The notes under the pieces are model-generated. The model did not search any database. It was not told the DNA's origin and was given only the letters and a program-made list of their open reading frames with translations. A program made the translations under genes and the position numbers. DNA of 64,000 nucleotides from Paramarasmius palmivorus (taxonomy: Eukaryota; Basidiomycota; Agaricomycetes; Agaricales; Marasmiaceae), in assembly GCA_037176845.1 (NCBI GenBank), contig JAYKXP010000003.1, positions 434,001 to 498,000 of the forward strand, written 5' to 3'. Position 1 is the first letter of the stretch; every line of letters starts with the position of its first letter. Below are positions 56,620 to 64,000 of this stretch, in pieces.

Positions 56620-58040
56620 TTAATCTCGCCTCGCACCACCACCACCACCAGCACCACCAACAATCACCCTCACATTCGGCACAAAACTCTTCCTAAACCC
56701 AATACCCCTAATCAAAAACCCTAGCAAAAAGAACGCCAGGTACGCTTTCGGACCAGTCTTCACTCTACTCGCCACTTCCATCGCGCACTTCACATACACC
56801 TTTTGTAGGACCTTTCGATACTTGCCAAGTCGTTTGACGAGTTTCTCGAGTAGGAAAGATAGCAGAATGACGACTTTGGATGTAAGGAAAGATGGGCGCG
56901 CAGAACGAGGTTGTTGCGATGAGGTTGAGGATGAGGAGGCAAGTCCAAGTCGAAGGGGGTCTTCGTACTCTTGAGCGAGTAACTCGCGGGCTTGGACAAA
57001 GTGGAGTTTGGCGGTACGGTTGCTGATGTTTTCAATCGAGTAACCATTGCCTAGAAAGCGTTTGAGTATGATTCAGAGATGATAAAGAGAAGAGAAGATG
57101 AATACCTCTTGGAACCATAAACGACCCGCCCTGCACAAGGACGAAATTCGTTTCATGTATTTTAACGTTCACCGCGCCTTCTATTACGAAGAACACCTGG
57201 GGGAGCATTAATTAAACTGAGACCGAAACCAGAGAGAGAGAGAGAGAGAGAGGTATGTATACCCACATAAGTATTATCCTTCGTCGTCTTGTATTCCTTA
57301 ACTGCTCCCCGCGGTATATGTATTCTACCGGAAGCAACAAACGATCCTTCCCCATGTAATTTGCAGAACGACCAATCCCGACCTGAAGGAGGGCTTAATC
57401 GTGATTCGGTCGTCTTGTTGGTATATACCACATCTGTAAAAGTTAAAGCACTTGGCTTGAGAATAAACCATTAAAACAAGATATAACATGACTCACTAAT
57501 CTCATGCGTCTCCTCGCTCTTATACATCTTCACCACCGCATTTTGCGGCGTTACATCATCCCAGCCTTCTTCAGTAAACGAAGACGAAGACGAAGGAACA
57601 ATATCAGGAACATCCTGAATTACCACCGTTTTCGACTTGGTAGACTTTGGATGTTTAGCTCTCGAAGGAGGTACCAAACCCCCGGGACGTGACGAACTCG
57701 CAGTTACACTATTTGAAGGAGTATCATTTTGCACTCTCTCGCTAGACAACTGCCTCTTCCTTCCTCCCGGCGAAGTAATCTGGACGGGCGGCGGCGGCGG
57801 AATGGTCTCTGATTCTGTTGGTAAGCCTGACGTCGGTATTATGGTGTACTGCGAATCCTTTAACGAAGACTCGGAGTGTCTCGACGATGAATCAGAGTTT
57901 TCTGCTGATTCAGGAGCTGGAACGATTGTCGTTTCTGATTGTGCGTCTGTGTATGTTGATACTGAGGTCGAGGAGGAGGCGGTAGATTCGGCTGGTGATG
58001 GGGGTCTGGCTATGACTGGTTCTGGAACGTTGGTATTCAT
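56620..58040 (-). CDS. CENP-C/Mif2-type cupin protein with hydrophobic C-terminus
   Basis: Four exons (57497-58040, 57267-57433, 57106-57196, 56620-57050) give 410 aa. Residues about 150-285 match the C-terminal cupin dimerisation domain of the centromere protein CENP-C/Mif2: EGWDDVTPQNAVVKMYKSEE, GRDWSFCKLHGEGSFVASGR, KTTKDNTYVFFVIEGAVNVK, ETNFVLVQGGSFMVPRGNGY and SIENISNRTAKLHFVQAREL. Two things are odd. The Ser/Pro-rich N-terminus lacks the CENP-C motif that binds CENP-A nucleosomes. After the cupin there is about 110 residues with hydrophobic stretches (SKVVILLSFLLEKLVKRLGK; KAYLAFFLLGFLIRGIGFRK), which kinetochore CENP-C lacks. Either this is a divergent paralogue or a 5' part lies upstream of 58040. 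I found no convincing upstream exon. Confidence 0.8.
57231..57252. repeat. (GA)11 microsatellite in an intron
   Basis: A perfect AG dinucleotide run of 22 nt lies inside the second intron of the cupin gene (57197-57266), just downstream of its donor on the minus strand. On the transcript it reads CT repeats. Its length probably varies between strains. Confidence 0.9.
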
Positions 58041-58343
58041 ATCTATAAGAGTTCCAAGGTGCGCCTTTTTGGGATATTGGAGGAGATGTGCGACCTTTTT
58101 CGTCCGGCGAAGGCGTGGTTCGTTGCAAGTATCACAAGGCTCAAGCCGGCGGGAAGGATGGCGGTTATCCGTGAGAAAGACCTTCTCAATATGGTACCCT
58201 CGATTGGAGCTGCAGAGCGATTTGTGTTATTGCTACGTCCAGAGACATGTTAAGACGCGATTAAAACGATTTACAGTGTCCATTACTACGCAAGTATATG
58301 TTCCGCTAATCAAACGTGTATGATAATGCCATCCCTGGTTCCA
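58041..58343. other. Spacer between the cupin gene and chitinase 1
   Basis: About 303 nt; the part nearest 58041 could include a 5' exon or leader of the cupin gene, but no join gives a known motif. Otherwise nothing is seen. Confidence 0.4.
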
Positions 58344-60308
58344 TCATTCCATTCCTTTCCTCATGTTTTCAAACTGGCTCTTCTCATATCTCAGCCAATT
58401 CCTTTGTTTCATATCCAAACCTCCCATCGAGTCCTTGACAATTCTAACCAAGCTCTGCCCAGGTTGGGGGTCCTTTCCAGGCCCTTTCTCCATATCCTTC
58501 CTCTCACTGCCTTTGTCCCCGCTCTAACGCAAGGCTCAGTAACCCTGGTCATGAAATTAAATTAAAAAACTACGCACCAACTCCCAGAACATACTACCAC
58601 CTAACCCCATCTTCTTGATCCATTCGCCCTTCCACCGCGCTGCCTCTTCACTGTCGAAGCTGATCATCTCTTTCTTCGAATAATCATACGTCCAGGTAGC
58701 CTTCAGTTTGTCGTCTCTGAAGACATACGATCCAGGCAATGGAAGAGCGCGATAATCATAAACGCCAGTTTCCCAGCTTCCAACTCCCAGCCCGTTGTAA
58801 GGGGTCCCAGGTCCTTCGGTGTTAAGGAAGGAACGACCGTATAGTGGGATACCGACTATGACCTTTGGAGGAGCGACACCGTGTTTGATATAATGTGTGA
58901 TCGCTTTGTGAACACTGAGGGGTTCACCAAATAGGTTCGCTTGATGTCCAGCAACGCTGTCCCAAGACCCAGCTGAAAACCCAACAGAGTCAGCTTCCAT
59001 TGCAGAGCATGAAACTAAGAAGCGTACCAAAATCATACGCCATCATGTTCCAGAAGTCAAGATAGTTGTCCATTTCTCTGATATGAAGGCGGTTATAGTT
59101 GTCTTGCCCACATGGCGCAGCAATCTGGTGAACTAATAAGCAGGAATTCAAGTCTAGCGTGGATGACCTACCGTCAATAGGAAGCGATAGTCAGCGCCTT
59201 TATTCCGTGCGTGCCTATCCAACGCTTCCCTCATCTCCCTTAGAAGATCTACGTATCCTCTAGCCTGCTGATCGTTTTGTGGATATTCGTAGTCAATATC
59301 CAGCCCATCGAGGCCGTAATCCTCTAGGAGTGTGATCGAGCTCTCGATGAACTTTCTGCGGTGAGCGTGAGACACAACTACAGGATGGAATGACGGCGAG
59401 TATGTCCATCCACGAATAGACAAAAGTAGTTTTAGATGTCTATTGGCCTTCTTTAGCTGGTAGATTTGCTTAAAGTTCCCGTAGAGATTGTTTCCTGGAA
59501 GGACTTCAGACTTGGGTACGAATAAAGGTCGTAAACCGCACGCACCTTGATCATTCCAAGAGTCTCCTGGGTAGTGAATATCTTGATCTGCCCACTATAA
59601 TGTAAGATCAAATGGTGAAAGGAAGAGGAAAGAACACGGCTGTAAGCATGTGCTCGGTCAATGAAAGGCTGGTGAAACGTACCTTGTCTGAGAGAAATAC
59701 TTCTCCAGAATCAGGTCTGACGTTGGCAAAGGCATACAAGATATGTCTAAAGGTCGTGTTAGATGAAAACTAGGTGAAGTAGGTGTAAACGCACGTCAAG
59801 TCTTGGACAGGAATTAACGATGGAGGGAACTTCCGACCATAGATACCCCTACAGGAATGATGAGCTCAGGGAAAGCGACCAGATCAAAAGCCAATACCAG
59901 TTAGTAAAGCTATGAAGGTTATTAGACACAATTCCGGCTGTAGACAAACAAGGTTTTGACGCACTATCCAACACTGAATTTCCCTGGTGCCATTTCTTCT
60001 CCTTCTCCTTGTTCGATATCTGTTCCGTTTCCGTTGTCTGATGGGCTCGTTATGGGTGTTGAAGTTGGCTTTATGTCTTCCGGAAAAGATTCGGCTGTTT
60101 GTGTATTTGAAGCAGTGCTTGCTGATTCGAGGTATTGCGTCACAGACCACTGGCCCGCTTTGTAAAAAACGAATGCGATGAATGAGAATACGATGAGATA
60201 TACAATATGTCGCTTCAGAGAACGAGGTTTATGCTGTTTTGGGACAGGAGTGTGCTCGTCCTCATGAGGTAGTGGTTCTGTTGGTAGTGGTTCGTATGAA
60301 GGTGGCAT
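58344..60308 (-). CDS. GH18 chitinase, type II membrane protein (chitinase 1 of tandem pair)
   Basis: GH18 enzymes hydrolyse chitin with the catalytic motif DxxDxDxE. Nine exons (59965-60308, 59898-59909, 59795-59848, 59683-59746, 59546-59594, 59172-59494, 59028-59124, 58578-58972, 58344-58523) give 505 aa. Residues 1-33 are cytosolic and basic (PKQHKPRSLKRH). One TM follows (IVYLIVFSFIAFVFYKAGQW), then a Ser/Thr stalk, so the catalytic domain faces the lumen or wall. The domain begins GYFTNWGIYGRKFPPSLIPV. It has LKLLLSIRGWTYSPSFHPVV, the catalytic DYGLDGLDIDYEYPQ, YLDFWNMMAYDFAGSWDS, VGIPLYGRSFLNTEGPG and GLGGSMFWELSGDKG. Note SIRGW where most family members have SIGGW. Exon 2 is a 12-nt microexon. 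A role in wall remodelling is inferred. Confidence 0.93.
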
Positions 60309-60437
60309 GGGATTACATCATGCCTCACGAACTGGAATCTGCGTTCGACTGTGCGAGGCGATACTACGCACTCCACAAAAACTGCGGGCAAAGTCGCTGA
60401 AATCTCCTAGCAATACATCGACAGCCTCTCCATTGTG

Positions 60438-61998
60438 CTAAATACCATTCCTCATGTTATCGAACTGGCTTTTCTCGTAATTGAGCCAGTTCTCTTTGCT
60501 CGCATCCAATCCTCCCATAGCATCCTTCACCACACGGACTAGACTTTCACCAGGCTGTGGATCCTTGCCATGACCTCCTTCCATCTCTTCCCTATCACAG
60601 CCTTTGTCTCCGCTCTGTTGATTTATTTAAGAGGTTGAGAACAATCGTTATAACCAGGGATACGTACCAAATCCCAGAACATGCTTCCGCCTAGCCCCAT
60701 TTCCTGGATCCACTGACCCTTCCATCGCGCTACCTCCTCGCTATCAAAGCTGATCAGCTCTTTCGTAGCCTCGTTATAGGTCCAGCTGGTTTTGGTTTCC
60801 TCGTCATGGCATACCTGAGAATCAGGCAGAGGAAGCGTGCGGTAATCGTAGACTCCAGCTTCCCAAGTGCCAGTGCCTACACCACTGTAAGCAGCACCGG
60901 GACCGTCCGTTTCGAGGAAAGAACGTCCGTAGAGTGGTATTCCCAAGATAATTTTGGATGGTGCAACACCGTGGTTAATATAATGGCTGACAGTTTGGTG
61001 GATGCTTAAGCCTTCGCCATACAAGTTGGAGTGGTGTCCTGAGACGCTATCCCAAGAACCGGCTGGATCATAATGTCAATAATGGCGTCGACCATAGAAG
61101 TGAAAAGTCAACTCGCCGAAATCATAAGCCATCATGTTCCAAAAGTCGAGATAAGGGTCCATCTCTTCAATATGGAGCCGTTGATAGTTGTCTGGCCCAC
61201 AGGGTGCAGCAATCTGCAAATGGCATTAGAGGAGATAGGTAGCCAAATAAACGATGTTCACTAACGGTGAGCAAGAAATGACAGTCAGCCCCCTTACTAC
61301 TTGCGTGTTCATCTAGAGCTGCCCTAAGCTCCTTGAGCAACTCCACATAACCTGTCGCCTGTTCATCATCCTGGGGAAATTCATAGTCGACATCCAAGCC
61401 GTCGAGACCATAGTCTTCCAATAGAGCAACGGCACTTTCCACAAACTTTGTGCGGAGCTCAGGCGAGACGACGACAGAATGAAGTGAGGGAGAGTACGAG
61501 TAACCTCCAATCGATATCATGGTTTTCAAATGTCGATGCTCCTTCTTGAGTTTGTAGAGGTACTTCAAGTTCCCGTACAGGTTGTTGCCTTCTTCGTCCC
61601 AACTGTCCCCCTCGTAGTGAATGTCGCAGTCTGCCCACTACAAACACTTTAAGTATGATTCAGTGTAGCGAAAACTGATTACGCACCCTATCGGATAGCT
61701 CAACCTCGCCCGTTTCGGGGTTGACATTCGCAAAGGAATATAAGACATGTCTGGAGACAGAAAGTTATCCCACTGTTCAGTATTGAATCGTCGTACTTGG
61801 ACGCACGTCAAATCTTCGACTGGGATGAGAGACGGAGGATATTTTCGACCATAAATACCCCTTAACTTGACTCTGAGAATTGTACGCGAATCATTGATTG
61901 TAGAAATACCAGTTAACGAAGCTGTAGACCTTTTCAGATGAATTCTAAATCCGAATTCGCGTGACGACTCACTATCCCATGCTTTGTTTTCCTGACAT
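60438..61998 (-). CDS. GH18 chitinase (chitinase 2 of tandem pair)
   Basis: Eight exons (61973-61998, 61910-61921, 61807-61860, 61687-61750, 61266-61637, 61117-61213, 60668-61062, 60438-60614) give 398 aa. It parallels chitinase 1 almost exon for exon. The start is MSGKQSMGYFVNWGIYGRKY, without a visible signal peptide or TM. Then come MISIGGYSYSPSLHSVVVSP, the catalytic DYGLDGLDVDYEFPQ, YLDFWNMMAYDFAGSWDS, LGIPLYGRSFLETDGPG and LGGSMFWDLSGDKG. The C-terminal extension after the barrel (SLVRVVKDAMGGLDASKENW) is shared with chitinase 1. Exon 5 (372 nt) equals the sum of exons 5 and 6 of chitinase 1 (49 + 323). The intron at 61063-61116 has a GC donor. An upstream exon supplying a secretion signal is possible but not seen. 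Confidence 0.9.
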
Positions 61999-62431
61999 TT
62001 TTGATACTATTCTTCCAGGAAATGTTACGAGTGAGCGAGGCCAAAGAGTTTTGAACAGATAGACGTCTGCGGGTTGGATGTCAACGAGAGCAAGAGTAGG
62101 AAGATAAAGATGCTGACTAGTGATCCATGAACATGGTTGATATACCTATGGCCAGTATCACTAGCTCGTGTTTGCTTTATCTGATATTCACTGCTGCGCA
62201 TTGACGCTTTCTAGTAGTTCCGATGTATGCCAAGGTGGTTGAGCAATAAGACAAACGCGTGAGAATGAGCGTGTATCTTCATTGTAACGGTTAGATGCAC
62301 TTTCACCTTTAGCAGAACGTTCAATAAGTAGGGAGCGTCCTGTTCACAAGCAATCCCAATTCAGATCTCTACGAGTAATTACTTCTAATGTACACCGGTC
62401 GAGTTCAGGCCCGACTCTTGGATGTCATTGA
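61999..62431. other. Spacer between PEX6 and chitinase 2
   Basis: The 433 nt hold no supported coding frame. A leader exon for chitinase 2 could hide here, since the frame is open for some distance upstream of its ATG on the minus strand, but no secretion signal was found. Confidence 0.45.

Positions 62432-64000
<1,569 letters not shown>

Overview
This 64 kb window is nuclear DNA of a filamentous basidiomycete, most likely an agaricomycete. Genes are dense on both strands. Nearly every gene is cut by many short introns, mostly 45-65 nt with GT or occasionally GC donors and YAG acceptors. The protein content is ordinary fungal housekeeping plus proteins typical of mushroom-forming fungi. I see no transposon, tRNA, rRNA, CRISPR or bacterial-type feature. 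Exon joins below were made by eye from reading frame, splice signals and family alignment memory, and were not checked against RNA. The prediction track accepts non-ATG starts, so I chose ATG starts myself.

Layout, left to right. 0.7-10.6 kb: SEC22 (ER-Golgi SNARE), a small unknown gene, a secreted or membrane M24 peptidase, NUP84/Nup107 (nuclear pore) and a proline/glycine-rich basidiomycete protein. 10.7-20.8 kb: RAT1/XRN2 exonuclease, eIF2B-delta (GCD2) and a four-BRCT TopBP1/Rad4/Dpb11 protein. 21.9-30 kb: MPO1-like (DUF962), a CBM48 glycogen-binding protein, an unknown gene, a METTL21-type methyltransferase, then the divergent mitochondrial pair BOL3 and COX15. 30-37.6 kb: proteasome subunit alpha6, an F-box gene, an SDR oxidoreductase, VFA1 (Vps4-associated) and glutathione-dependent formaldehyde dehydrogenase.

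38.0-49.7 kb: a U2 snRNA gene with its own TATA box, a small four-TM protein, an ACBD5/Atg37-like acyl-CoA-binding protein divergent from TFIIE-beta, mitoribosomal mS34, an APH-fold kinase, two small unknown genes, a nine-exon agaricomycete-type protein of unknown function and a GatC-like amidotransferase subunit. 49.7-64 kb: dUTPase, a large low-complexity RGG/Gln/Asn protein with one apparent frameshift, a SIM/PIP-like nuclear protein, a CENP-C/Mif2-type cupin protein with a hydrophobic tail, a tandem pair of GH18 chitinases, and the 3' part of PEX6, which runs off the right edge.

The genes do not form a single pathway cluster; they are independent units, often in divergent or convergent pairs with short spacers. 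The most notable features are gene-structure oddities: ATG-only first coding exons, 12-17 nt microexons and at least five GC-AG introns. Others are the U2 snRNA locus, the paralogous chitinases that differ by exactly one intron and by membrane topology, and the CENP-C-like cupin protein that has lost the CENP-C motif and gained a hydrophobic C-terminus.
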